A DNA stretch of 64,000 bases from Clostridia bacterium (GCA_017463325.1 JAFTPK010000011.1:62001-126000), one strand, 5' to 3'; counted from the stretch's first letter, positions 43,522 to 52,952 are shown. Program-made: numbers and translations. The notes: generated by a model not told the origin, from the sequence alone.

Positions 43522-46500
43522 ATGGCAACGAAAACGAAAAAACTCGAAGAATGTATTTCGCTCGCGGTCGAAGCGCCGAGGGTGGTTTCTTACGTGGATT
43601 ATTTCGCGCGGAAACCGCTCTTCCATTCTTTGCAAATTAGAAACGACGCCGATTTTGCCGTCGAGGGTTTGACGCTTAGCGTCACCAACGAAAACGGCTT
43701 GCTCGCCGCGTGCGTGAAAGCGATTGAAGAGCTTCCTTTTGAGAGTACGGTGGAGGTGGAACTCGGAGGGGTACTGTCGCCCGCGTACTTTACCGCGTTG
43801 GAAGAGGTAAAGGAAGAGGTTCTGCATATCGAGCTAAAAAAAGAGAAAAAGACGGTGAAGTCGCAAGACGTCACCGTGCTTGCGCTGCCTTTTGATTTTT
43901 GGGAGGGGGCACACGGGAATATCGAACTGCTTGCCTCTTTTGTTCGCCCCAAGCTTGCCGATACGGCAAGGCTTGCTACGGAAACGGGGGCACAGCTCAA
44001 AAAATGGGAGGTTCGCTTTGACGGGCTTGGCTACGAGGGTATGGACAAAAACGCCGTCCGTCGTGTGATCGCCGCGCTGTATGCGAGTGTGCGCCGCTAC
44101 GCGTTTACCAAAGTGGCTGCCGACTGGACTGCGCCTGTTTCTGCAGGGGCAGGTACGAAATTACTTGCGGAAAAACGGGCGACGAGCTTGGAGCTTGCGA
44201 TTTTGTTCGCGGCGACGCTCGAACGAATGGGAATGCATCCCGTGCTTGCCGTGGGCGAACGGGAGGTCGCTTGCGGGGTGTGGCTGTATGACAGCTGTTT
44301 CCTTGACACCGCCTCCGACGACGTGACCCGCTTGAAAGAATACGCGTCCGAGGGGATCAATAATTTAAGCTTTTTCGACGTTGAAGATTTATTCATTGAC
44401 AAAAACGCCGCCTATTCCACTTCGGAGGCGCACTTTAAAAAGAAACTTGACGCGGGCGGATACGAGCGGTACGTGGATATTCGCCGTTCGCGTATTGCGC
44501 GAATTTTGCCTTTGCCGCTTAAAGAGCGTGGGGCGAAAGGGTATGAGATTTTACAGGAAACGGACTTTTCTTTTGACGCCGCGCCCGAAGATCTCACCCC
44601 CAAAAAGAAGCTTCGCTTAGATGCCAAGCAAACCAAAAACAAGCAATGGGAACGTCGGCTGCTGGATTTGTCGCTGAAAAACGCTTTGCTCAATTTCCGC
44701 CCCGAAAAGGTGGGGGTGCATCTTGTTAGCGCTTCGCCCGACGAAACGTTGAACGCGCTTACGGGAAAGGGAGAGCTTACCGTTTTGCCCGCGACGGACG
44801 ATCTGTTAAAGGTCGCTGAAAAAAAGACGCTGTTTGGCAGCAGTAAGGAAATTTCCGCGCTGAAAGAGCTGATCGTTCTTGAAAATTCGGGCGGGAACGT
44901 CCGCGCCTTTTTGTCCGCTTCTGCCCTTTCAGAGGCGGCGAATAAGTTGATTCGGCGAGGCAAAGAAGCGGACGAGGAATCGGGCACGAAAATCTTGTAT
45001 TTGGCGCTCGGGTTTTTGAAATGGTATTCGCGGGAGAGCGGCGAGGCAAATTACGCCCCGCTTGTTTTGCAACCCGTTACTTTAAAAAAGGCTCGCTACG
45101 GCAACGAATTTACCTTGCAGTATTCCGACGACGAGCTTTCCGTCAATTCCACCTTGCTTGAATTTTTAAAGCAGGAATTCGACGTGGACGTGCGCGGGCT
45201 GGAAAGCGCGTTGCAGGGCTTGAAAATTTCTGAAATTTTGGCCATGGTACGCATGGAAATTTCGGGCATGAAAGGGTGGCAGGTATTTGACGACGTATAT
45301 ATCGCCGCGCTTTCGTTCGCCCGCTACCAGATGTGGCAGGACGTTAGAAAGAACATGGACGAGTTCTCGAAAAACAAGCTTGTCGCGTCCCTGCTTGGCA
45401 ACCGCTCGGAGGTGGAGCCTCTTGGCGAAGAGAGTGTCAAAGAGGACGACGTTAGCCCGACTGCCACCTTACTTCCCCTGCCTGCCGACGCGTCGCAATT
45501 TGAGGCGATCGCGCTTTCGCAGACGGGAAAGACGTTCGTTTTGCACGGACCTCCCGGAACGGGTAAATCGCAAACGATTACAAATATGATTGCCAACGCA
45601 ATGAACGACGGGAAACGGGTATTGTTCGTCGCCGAAAAACAGGCGGCGCTTTCCGTCGTTAAAAAGCGGCTCGACCTGTTGGGGCTTGGGGATTTTTGTT
45701 TGGAATTGCACTCAGGCAAAACGGCGAAAGCGGAGGTACTGCAAAAGCTGACGAACACGCTTGCGCTTGCGGGTGGTAGCGGCAAAGCCTACCTTGGCGA
45801 ACACAGCGAAAAAATAGAACGGCTGCGCGGCGAGCTGGCAGCGCCCGTGCTTGCGCTGCATAAAAAACGTCGCTTGGGCGTATCCGTGTACGAGGCGTTG
45901 CTCATTTGCTTAAAGAATAAGAACGCGCCCGAGATCATGAATATCGAGAGCACCTTTTACGACGGCTTGACGAAAGAAAAGATCGTCAAATACGAGGAAT
46001 TGATGGTGCAAGCGGCCGCGGCGGCAAAAGAGTGCGGAGGCGTGCACAATTCCCCCTTTGCCAACGTCAACCTCACCGAATATTCGCCCGAGCTTCGCGA
46101 CGCCGTGTATTGCGCGGCTGAGGTGGTCGTAGCGGAAATTAAGCATTTAAAGAATTATATCGCGCTCTTCCTCGGGCTTTATCGTCAAAGAATGAGCACC
46201 CTCACCCGCAAAAAGCTTGACGGGTTATATTCGCTTGCCGCTTTGCTCGAAAGCGGTTCCTTGGGAAAATATTTCTTTGAAAAGGAAGAGGAATTTATTG
46301 CCTTTTATAACGCGAATAGGCGTTTGGATAACGCGCTTGACGGGTATTTTAAGCACTTCCGCGAGCTGATTAAAGCCGAAAAGGAATACAAAGAGCTTGC
46401 CGCTTGGCTGGAAGCGGGCAATACGGAATACGAAAGCGATAAGACGGCAAAAACGCTTGTCAAACGCTTGATGAAGGTGGCGAAAGGAACTCCAGACGAG

Positions 46501-49176
46501 GGGCAGATCGTCAAGGCTCTCGAAACTGTTTGCGAGATTTATAAAGCCATGGAGATCGTCACGGAAAATACCGATCTTTCCAAAGCCTTTACGGGCGCGT
46601 TCGGAAAAGTGGATTATTTCAAGGCTCGTAAAAATTTCCTCGCCGATCTGTATGCGCTGCACGACCTTTGCGCGTCGCTGTTTATGGATTATAACGCGGA
46701 CAGCTTTAACAGTATGTGTATTCGCGCGGCGAACGGATACACCTCGCCCGTATTAAAGGGGCTGAGCGGTGCGGTGGAAAGCTTCCGTACCGCCGAAAAC
46801 GGGTTCCTCGGGATCACCGTTGCCGAGCGCGCGCTTGTGCCCGAAGAGGACGTGCTCGAATATTACACTTTAAAGGCGGGCGCGTTGATTGACAATATTG
46901 ATATGCTTGCCAACTGGTGTACTTACCGCCGTACGGCAGAAACGCTTGAAAAAGAGGGCTTGCGGTTCATCACCGACGCGCTTGAAAACGGCGCGGTGAC
47001 GGGAGAAAATATCGTCGGTAGTTTTGAAAAGAACATTTACAAAAATTTCTTGCAGACGAATTTGCCGCTCGATCCCGTACTGTCGCGGTTTTCCGCGGCA
47101 GTCGTGGAGGAGGAAACGGAGGCGCTCCGTTTAACAATCGACGAATTTGCCAAGCTGACGAGAAACAATATCCGTTACAACCTTATTTCCCGTTTGCCCA
47201 CCCCTTCGACAGACGGACCGCTTTCGATCGAGCTGGTCAATTTCGGGCGGCTTTCCAAGAGCAATCTTCGCGGCATGGGGCTGAGAAAACTGTTTGAAGA
47301 GATCCCTGAGCTGATTAAGGTGGTGGCGCCGTGTATGCTGATGAGTCCTATGACGGTGTCGCAATACCTTGCGCCCGAAAACGGCGCGTTTGACCTCGTG
47401 ATTTTCGACGAGGCGTCGCAAATGCCGACGGCCGAGGCGGTGGCGTCGCTGGCGAGGGCGAAAGCGGCGGTGATCGTGGGTGACCCCAAACAGCTCCCGC
47501 CGACGGGATTTTTCACGGCTAATTACGTGGACGAGGAAAACCTTGAAAACGAGGACATGGAAAGCGTGCTTGACGACTGTCTTGCGCTCGGCTTGCCGCA
47601 ACGGAAACTGTCGTGGCATTATCGGAGCAAGCACGAAAGTCTTATTGCGTTCTCTAATCTAATGTACTATGGGAATAAGCTTTGTACCTTCCCTTCGCCC
47701 GATTCTCTTTGCAGTAAAGTGCGGTTTGAATACGTGCAGGACGGCGTGTACGATCGCGGTTTTACCAAACGCAATAAAGGGGAGGCGGACGCGTTGATCG
47801 CGGAGGTGATCGAGCGGCTTTCCGATCCTAAGAAAAACAAATCGAGTATCGGGATCGTTACCTTTTCCAGCGTGCAAAAGGACTATATCGAGCGTCGGCT
47901 CTCTCAGGCGATCCTCGAAAAACGCTTGGAGGAGGCGGCGTACGATCGGGAAGAACCGCTGTTTATTAAGAATCTTGAAAACGTACAGGGGGACGAGCGC
48001 GACGTTATTTTGTTCTCCGTCTGCTACGGTCCTGACAAACAGGGCAGGGTTTCCCTCAATTTCGGCCCCTTGAATCAGGCGGGCGGTTGGCGAAGACTGA
48101 ACGTTGCCGTTTCGCGTGCGAGAGAGGAAATGGTGGTCTTTTCGTCCATGACGGGCGGTATGATCGACTTAACGAAAACCAGCTCCAAAGGGGTGTACGG
48201 ATTAAAGGCGTTCCTCGAATTTGCCGAAAAGGGCAGAACGACGCTTGCCATTCCGTCGGGCAGTTTAAGCGCGAAAAAGACGGGGCTTGGGAAATATATC
48301 GCCGCCGAGCTTTCGGCGTACGGCTACGATTGCAGGGCGGACGTGGGTGTGTCCGATTTCAAGATCGACGTCGCCGTTGTCGATCCCAAGAACAAGCAAC
48401 GCTTTATCCTTGCCGTGCTTTGCGATACCGACGCTACTTCCTCGGTGAAGGATCGGAATATTTTGCAAATTCAAACTCTCAAACGCAACAACTGGAACGT
48501 TTTAAGGGTATTTGCCGTCAATTATTACAACAATCCTAAGCGGGAAATTAAGAAAATTAAAGATCTTCTCGATAAGCTTACGGGCGCCGATAAAAAAGGC
48601 GGCTCGGGGCTGAACAGAGCAAAAAAGGCGTACAAATACGCCGCCCTTTCTCCTCGTATCGAGCTTTCGCAGTTTGTTATTTCAGGAGAAAACGACGCGG
48701 AAATTTGCGCTCGGTTGAAAGCGATCGTCGCCGCCGAGGAGCCGATCTCCTACGACCTGCTCGTGCGGCGGTGCCTCGGCTCGCTCGGGATCTTAAAATA
48801 CGGAAACAAGGTGGCGGCTCGTATGCAGGCGCTTGTTGCGCTTTGCGGATTTAAGGCTGAACGTATGCTCGGCGAGGACTTTTACCGAAAGACGGATAAG
48901 GTGGTTACCTTTGATAAATACCGCGTAGAGCAAGGAGATGCCGTGCGAAAAGCGGAAACTGATTTCACCCCCTACGAGGTGGTGGCTCTTATTCGCGGCG
49001 CGTTAGAAGATAAAGTGGCTTTATACGTGGAGGAGCTTGTTACGCTTGCGGCGAGCGTATTCCGTATCGCCCGCCCGACGGAGAGGTTTGCTCTCTATAT
49101 CAACGATTGCGTAACGCTTGGTGAAGAGCGCGGCTATTTCGTGCGCTCGGTGTCGGATAGAATTTCCTTGGCTTGA
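43522..49176 (+). CDS. giant DUF4011 / SF1 helicase / PD-(D/E)XK-like / DUF3320 protein
   Basis: 1884 residues. Residues about 225-275 resemble a transglutaminase-like core of DUF4011 proteins, but the usual Cys is Ser (ATSLELAILFAATLERMG). DUF4011 proper follows (WERRLLDLSLKNALLNF near 374-390). SF1 helicase: Walker A GPPGTGKSQTITN near 676, a helical insert of about 600 residues, Walker B FDEASQMPTAEAV near 1294, VGDPKQLPPTG near 1318, NVQGDERDVILF near 1486 and RRLNVAVSRAREE near 1523. A Vsr/MTES-like nuclease fold is near 1600-1690 (DFKIDVAVVD then FILAVLCDTDA), and a DUF3320 segment near 1740-1775. Proteins of this layout include the Hhe antiphage family. Own promoter; flanked by nrnA and comEC. 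Confidence 0.85.
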   Translation: MATKTKKLEECISLAVEAPRVVSYVDYFARKPLFHSLQIRNDADFAVEGLTLSVTNENGLLAACVKAIEELPFESTVEVELGGVLSPAYFTALEEVKEEVLHIELKKEKKTVKSQDVTVLALPFDFWEGAHGNIELLASFVRPKLADTARLATETGAQLKKWEVRFDGLGYEGMDKNAVRRVIAALYASVRRYAFTKVAADWTAPVSAGAGTKLLAEKRATSLELAILFAATLERMGMHPVLAVGEREVACGVWLYDSCFLDTASDDVTRLKEYASEGINNLSFFDVEDLFIDKNAAYSTSEAHFKKKLDAGGYERYVDIRRSRIARILPLPLKERGAKGYEILQETDFSFDAAPEDLTPKKKLRLDAKQTKNKQWERRLLDLSLKNALLNFRPEKVGVHLVSASPDETLNALTGKGELTVLPATDDLLKVAEKKTLFGSSKEISALKELIVLENSGGNVRAFLSASALSEAANKLIRRGKEADEESGTKILYLALGFLKWYSRESGEANYAPLVLQPVTLKKARYGNEFTLQYSDDELSVNSTLLEFLKQEFDVDVRGLESALQGLKISEILAMVRMEISGMKGWQVFDDVYIAALSFARYQMWQDVRKNMDEFSKNKLVASLLGNRSEVEPLGEESVKEDDVSPTATLLPLPADASQFEAIALSQTGKTFVLHGPPGTGKSQTITNMIANAMNDGKRVLFVAEKQAALSVVKKRLDLLGLGDFCLELHSGKTAKAEVLQKLTNTLALAGGSGKAYLGEHSEKIERLRGELAAPVLALHKKRRLGVSVYEALLICLKNKNAPEIMNIESTFYDGLTKEKIVKYEELMVQAAAAAKECGGVHNSPFANVNLTEYSPELRDAVYCAAEVVVAEIKHLKNYIALFLGLYRQRMSTLTRKKLDGLYSLAALLESGSLGKYFFEKEEEFIAFYNANRRLDNALDGYFKHFRELIKAEKEYKELAAWLEAGNTEYESDKTAKTLVKRLMKVAKGTPDEGQIVKALETVCEIYKAMEIVTENTDLSKAFTGAFGKVDYFKARKNFLADLYALHDLCASLFMDYNADSFNSMCIRAANGYTSPVLKGLSGAVESFRTAENGFLGITVAERALVPEEDVLEYYTLKAGALIDNIDMLANWCTYRRTAETLEKEGLRFITDALENGAVTGENIVGSFEKNIYKNFLQTNLPLDPVLSRFSAAVVEEETEALRLTIDEFAKLTRNNIRYNLISRLPTPSTDGPLSIELVNFGRLSKSNLRGMGLRKLFEEIPELIKVVAPCMLMSPMTVSQYLAPENGAFDLVIFDEASQMPTAEAVASLARAKAAVIVGDPKQLPPTGFFTANYVDEENLENEDMESVLDDCLALGLPQRKLSWHYRSKHESLIAFSNLMYYGNKLCTFPSPDSLCSKVRFEYVQDGVYDRGFTKRNKGEADALIAEVIERLSDPKKNKSSIGIVTFSSVQKDYIERRLSQAILEKRLEEAAYDREEPLFIKNLENVQGDERDVILFSVCYGPDKQGRVSLNFGPLNQAGGWRRLNVAVSRAREEMVVFSSMTGGMIDLTKTSSKGVYGLKAFLEFAEKGRTTLAIPSGSLSAKKTGLGKYIAAELSAYGYDCRADVGVSDFKIDVAVVDPKNKQRFILAVLCDTDATSSVKDRNILQIQTLKRNNWNVLRVFAVNYYNNPKREIKKIKDLLDKLTGADKKGGSGLNRAKKAYKYAALSPRIELSQFVISGENDAEICARLKAIVAAEEPISYDLLVRRCLGSLGILKYGNKVAARMQALVALCGFKAERMLGEDFYRKTDKVVTFDKYRVEQGDAVRKAETDFTPYEVVALIRGALEDKVALYVEELVTLAASVFRIARPTERFALYINDCVTLGEERGYFVRSVSDRISLA

Positions 49177-49177
49177 T

Positions 49178-50806
49178 ATGAAACTGTTACCAAAGACGAA
49201 TGGACCGAAAGAGGAAAGGACGGGAAAATTGTTTAATTTCCGTCCGCTCTTCTTTACGGCCCTTTTTCTTTGTTTTGGAATTCTTTTCGGATATTTCGTA
49301 TACGCGGCGGGAATGAACGTCGGCTTTGCGGCGTTGCCGCTGACGGTAGTGTTACTTTTCGTGCTTTTTGCAGAAAATAAAAAACGGGCGGGGCTGTTTG
49401 CGCTTGCGCTCGTTTTTGCGTTCTCGTTAGGCAACGCGACTTTTTCCCTCTCCGTCGGTGAATTTGAACGCGCGGAGGCGGTGGACGGGTATTATACCGT
49501 TGAGGGGCGCATTGTCGAACGTTCGGTGGGCGGGGAAAACGCTATCATTGTCGTAAGTGCGCTTTCTTTGGACGGTGAGGCTGTGAAAGGGAGAATGATC
49601 GCGTACCTGCCTGCCTCGTATAACGGTGCGCTCAGGCTTTCCGACACCGTTCGTTTCACTTCGCACGTACACGTGAACATACAAACAAGCAACGTTTACG
49701 GTTTTCGTGCAGAGGCGATTGCGAAGGACAACCGCTTTTCGGCGGGCAGAGTGGAGAAAATAGAAGTGACGGGGCATAAAACGGACCTGTTTTTCGCCGT
49801 GCGGGAGCGGATCGTGCAAACGGTGCAAGCAGGCATGGACGAAACGCCCGCCGCCGTTACGCTTGCCGTGCTGCTCGGCGACACCTCCGCCATTGACGAG
49901 GGGCTTTTGGAGAATATTCGTTACGGCGGGATCGCCCACGTGTTCGCCGTGTCGGGGTTGCACGTCGGTTCGCTGTTTGCTTGTTTTGTCGCGCTGATAA
50001 AAAAGACGCGTTTGAAAGGGCTGCCTCCTCTCGCTCGGTTTCTTGTCGTGGCAGCTCTCTTACTCTTTTACGGCGGCGTGTGCGGATATTCGGCGTCGGT
50101 GATACGGGCGAGCGTTACTTGTCTTGCCTTATACGCCTATAAGCTGCTCGGGCTGAAATCGGACGGGCTGGAAAATCTTTCGCTCGCGGTTATTTGTGTT
50201 CTTATCGTGAATCCAACGCAGCTATTCGGCGTTGGGTTTCAGCTCTCCTTTGCGGCAAGCTACGGTATTGCCCTCCTTTCCCGTCCGATCAGGGAAAGCG
50301 TGGGCGGGCTGTTTGAAAAATCTGCTCGTCAAAAAGAGAGGCTTGATTATTTTCGTGAAGAACAGCCTCCTACCCTTTGGGAAAAGAATTGGCGCGGCGC
50401 GATCGACTTTTTTGCCGTATCCCTTTCGGCACAGGCGTTCACTTGGCCTATTTTGCTACTCAACTTCGGGTATTTGTCGGCGGCAGGGTTATTGTTAAAC
50501 TGTTTGTTCGTGCCCCTGCTTTCAGCGGTCTTTTTCCCGCTGCTTTGTTTTGTGGCAGTCGCCTCCTTGGTTGCGGCGTTTGAAAGCGTTTTATTGCTTG
50601 CGCCGAATTTGCTCCTTTCGGCAATGCTCCTACTTTTTCAAGCGGTGGAGTTTTCCACGGTTTTTGCGGGCGCGACGCTGAGCGTCGGCGGGGTTTTAAG
50701 CTATTACGGAGCGTTGCTTTTTTGCATAGATAAATGGAACGTAAGCAAGCTGCAAAAGCTAATGAGCGTCGTGGTGTTTTTGATCGCCTTTTTCATTTGT
50801 CTATAA
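49178..50806 (+). CDS. comEC: ComEC/Rec2-type DNA-uptake channel, no metallo-beta-lactamase domain
   Basis: Integral membrane channel for DNA import. ATG 49178 directly follows the upstream stop, 542 residues. The N-terminal DUF4131-like part with two TM segments spans about 20-180; the Competence domain includes GIAHVFAVSGLHVGSLFA near 248-265, GYSASVIRASVTCLALYAY near 302-320 and GFQLSFAASYGIALL near 350-364, with about seven more TM segments. It ends at residue 542 without the C-terminal beta-lactamase-fold domain of B. subtilis ComEC (776 residues). No other competence genes are visible. Confidence 0.88.
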   Translation: MKLLPKTNGPKEERTGKLFNFRPLFFTALFLCFGILFGYFVYAAGMNVGFAALPLTVVLLFVLFAENKKRAGLFALALVFAFSLGNATFSLSVGEFERAEAVDGYYTVEGRIVERSVGGENAIIVVSALSLDGEAVKGRMIAYLPASYNGALRLSDTVRFTSHVHVNIQTSNVYGFRAEAIAKDNRFSAGRVEKIEVTGHKTDLFFAVRERIVQTVQAGMDETPAAVTLAVLLGDTSAIDEGLLENIRYGGIAHVFAVSGLHVGSLFACFVALIKKTRLKGLPPLARFLVVAALLLFYGGVCGYSASVIRASVTCLALYAYKLLGLKSDGLENLSLAVICVLIVNPTQLFGVGFQLSFAASYGIALLSRPIRESVGGLFEKSARQKERLDYFREEQPPTLWEKNWRGAIDFFAVSLSAQAFTWPILLLNFGYLSAAGLLLNCLFVPLLSAVFFPLLCFVAVASLVAAFESVLLLAPNLLLSAMLLLFQAVEFSTVFAGATLSVGGVLSYYGALLFCIDKWNVSKLQKLMSVVVFLIAFFICL

Positions 50807-50811
50807 AATCC

Positions 50812-50840
50812 TTGCATTTTTCGCGTGGATATGATATAAT
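50812..50840 (+). promoter_or_regulatory. extended -10 promoter of holA
   Basis: TTGCAT (50812-50817), 17-base spacer, TGA-TATAAT (-10 at 50835-50840). Confidence 0.85.
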
Positions 50841-50875
50841 AAGAAACACTATGAAAACGGGAGGACGCCGAGAAA

Positions 50876-51874
50876 ATGAAATACGTGGATTTTCGTAAAT
50901 TTACGGACGAGCACGGCGCAATGCCCGTGTATCTGTTCGAGGGCGAGGAGGTTTATTTCCACGAAAAAGGGGAGGCGCTTTTGCGCTCCCGTTTCGTAAC
51001 GGATACGACGCTTGATTACGCTACGTTCGAGGGCGGCGCTTTAAAGGGGGAGAAGATCAAAGATCTTCTTGACGCGGTAAGCGCGTTTCCCTTTTTAAGC
51101 GAAAAGAGGCTTGTCAAGGTCACCGAATTTTATCCGTCTGAAAAGGACTTTGAACGGTACTTGAAGGACTTTTTGGAAAACGCGCCGAAGGACGGTATTT
51201 TGCTGATCATGAACGTAGGGAAAGGCAAGGCGGGCACAGCCGCGCTGTCCAAGGCGAAAGGGGTCACCTTTGTCGATTGTGGAAAATCGGACGAGGAAAC
51301 GATTAAAAAATGGATTTATCTAACGGCAAAAAAGGCGGGGGTGTACGTAGACGGTATGACGAGCGGTTTGCTTGCGGCCTACTGCGGGTACGATATGGCG
51401 CGTGTTTCCAAGGAAACGGAAAAGCTGCTTTTTTGCTGTGAAGCGGAGGAGCTGACGCGCATTACCGACGAGATGGTGGAAACGCACGTCGCCCCCGCAA
51501 GCGAATATAAAAATTACGAGCTGACAAATGCGGTTTCGAGAAAAAATTACGGGGAGTTCGTCAAAATTATGCAGGAATTTACCGTGAAAAGCGCCGACTT
51601 TCTCGCTGTTTTATCTATGCTGGCAAGCCATTTTAGAACTCTTTACGAGGTGGGAATGTCCAAGGGCAGCGATAAGGAGGTGGCGGCGCAGCTCGGCATG
51701 AAAGAATTTGCCGTTAAAAAAAGCAGGGAGCAGGCGGCGAAATTTACGGGTGAGCAGTTATTTGCGCTGTATAGTCGTTTGTACGACGCCGTTTCCAAGG
51801 TGAAGTGCGGGGAGCTTACGCCGCCCTCTGCGCTAAAAACGGTGACGGCGGGAATATTTTTTGAAAATTTATAA
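50876..51874 (+). CDS. holA: DNA polymerase III delta subunit
   Basis: Clamp-loader subunit that opens the sliding clamp. 332 residues, the expected size. MPVYLFEGEEVYFHEKGEALL near 15-35 begins the AAA-like domain, LLDAVSAFPFLSEKRLVKV near 63-81 is the clamp-binding region, and FAVKKSREQAAKFTGEQL near 280-297 is the helical collar. comEC-holA is a common Firmicutes order. It has its own promoter. Confidence 0.92.
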   Translation: MKYVDFRKFTDEHGAMPVYLFEGEEVYFHEKGEALLRSRFVTDTTLDYATFEGGALKGEKIKDLLDAVSAFPFLSEKRLVKVTEFYPSEKDFERYLKDFLENAPKDGILLIMNVGKGKAGTAALSKAKGVTFVDCGKSDEETIKKWIYLTAKKAGVYVDGMTSGLLAAYCGYDMARVSKETEKLLFCCEAEELTRITDEMVETHVAPASEYKNYELTNAVSRKNYGEFVKIMQEFTVKSADFLAVLSMLASHFRTLYEVGMSKGSDKEVAAQLGMKEFAVKKSREQAAKFTGEQLFALYSRLYDAVSKVKCGELTPPSALKTVTAGIFFENL

Positions 51875-51888
51875 AAAACGCTTTATTT

Positions 51889-51923
51889 TTTACAGGATAT
51901 TTTATATAATAATATTATATAAA
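51889..51923 (+). promoter_or_regulatory. cdaA promoter with overlapping palindrome
   Basis: TTTACA (51889-51894), 18-base spacer, TATTAT (51913-51918). A perfect palindrome with 11-bp arms and one central base covers 51901-51923 and includes TATAAT at 51905-51910, so it overlaps the -10 region. It could be an operator or a very AT-rich promoter core. Confidence 0.5.
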
Positions 51924-51958
51924 GGATTTTTGCGGGCGAGAGAACAAGGAGGTCACGA

Positions 51959-52833
51959 ATGAATTTGCTTGCTTTTGCGGACAATTTTCAAGCGGCTGTG
52001 GAAAAATTTCTCGGATTTTTCCGTCAGTTCACCGTGCTTTACGGGATAGAGATTTTTCTTCTGTTCCTTTTGATTTACTGTGTTTCTAAAATCTTGCGTG
52101 AGAACGAGGCGACCAAGCTCATGCTGTTATACTGGGGTATCTTGATTTTTGGCGGGGTGCTCAAATGTATGGACGAGGAGATGTTCTCCGCGACCTTTTA
52201 TTTCCTGTTCGTGCTTGTCGTTTCGGGATTTATGCTTGTGCTGTTTAACGTCGAGGTGAAAAAATCCCTCTGGGACGTGCATAAGAGCCACGATCGGCTG
52301 ATCGGAAAATCGGAACATTCCTCTGAAATTCGCACGGCGAGCGAAGTGGAACAAAATATCAGCGATATCGTCAAAGCGGTACAGAATATGTCCAAATCCA
52401 AAACGGGTGCGTTGATTGTTCTTTCTAAGGGCAGCTTGCCCAAGCAGGTGCTGCAAAGCGGGGTGCAACTTGAAGCAAATATTTCCACGCCGCTGATCGA
52501 GGGGGTATTTTTCCCCAACTCGCCCTTGCACGACGGGGCTATGATCGTTCGCGGTCACAAGATCCAAGCGGCAGGGTGCTTTTGCCCTTAACGCAAAAGA
52601 CCTCGTACCCTAAGGAATTTGGCACTAGACACCGCGCGGGAATCGGCATTACCGAGGTGGCGAACGTCGTCGCTATCGTTGTTTCCGAGGAAACGGGGAT
52701 TATTTCCATTATCAAGCAGGGCAACGTTAGCCGTTTCCCCGATACCGAACAGCTTACGCAAGCGCTTAAAGATTATTACTGGCAGGAACTGCCCATTTCC
52801 GATAAAAAAAGTAAGGTGGTGATCAGCAAATGA
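51959..52833 (+). pseudogene. cdaA: diadenylate cyclase CdaA, interrupted by a one-base frameshift
   Basis: Makes the second messenger c-di-AMP at the membrane. ATG 51959 follows AAGGAGG. The first frame gives three TM helices (about 23-45, 55-75, 78-97) and a DAC domain with PLHDGAMIV (DGA motif) near 193-201, then stops at TAA 52589-52591. The second frame, in register from TTG at 52582, continues LPLTQKTSYPKEFGTRHRAG with the RHR motif. The two join perfectly if one T is missing from the T4 run at 52580-52583, giving 291 residues against about 270-290 in the family. It is a sequence error, a real mutation, or -1 frameshifting. Confidence 0.88.
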
Positions 52834-52940
52834 GATTTCTGAAATTTTTAAAAGAAGTATTCCTTTCTAAGTTTTGGATCAAAGCAATTTCTCTTTTGCT
52901 TGCGGTGTTCGTCGTGATCCTACTCAACGTGACGTTTTAA
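52830..52940 (+). CDS. 36-residue CdaR-like single-TM peptide
   Basis: ATG 52830 overlaps the cdaA stop (ATGA). 36 residues: a basic start (MRFLKFLKEVFLSKFW) and one TM helix (IKAISLLLAVFVVILLNVTF). CdaR/YbbR, the regulator of CdaA, normally follows cdaA and starts with a short basic segment and a WxxKIxSLLLAxx helix very like this, then extracellular YbbR domains. Here only the membrane anchor remains. Coupled translation with cdaA supports it as a real product; the CdaR relation is inferred. Confidence 0.6.
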   Translation: MRFLKFLKEVFLSKFWIKAISLLLAVFVVILLNVTF

Positions 52941-52952
52941 TGAGGGCGATTT

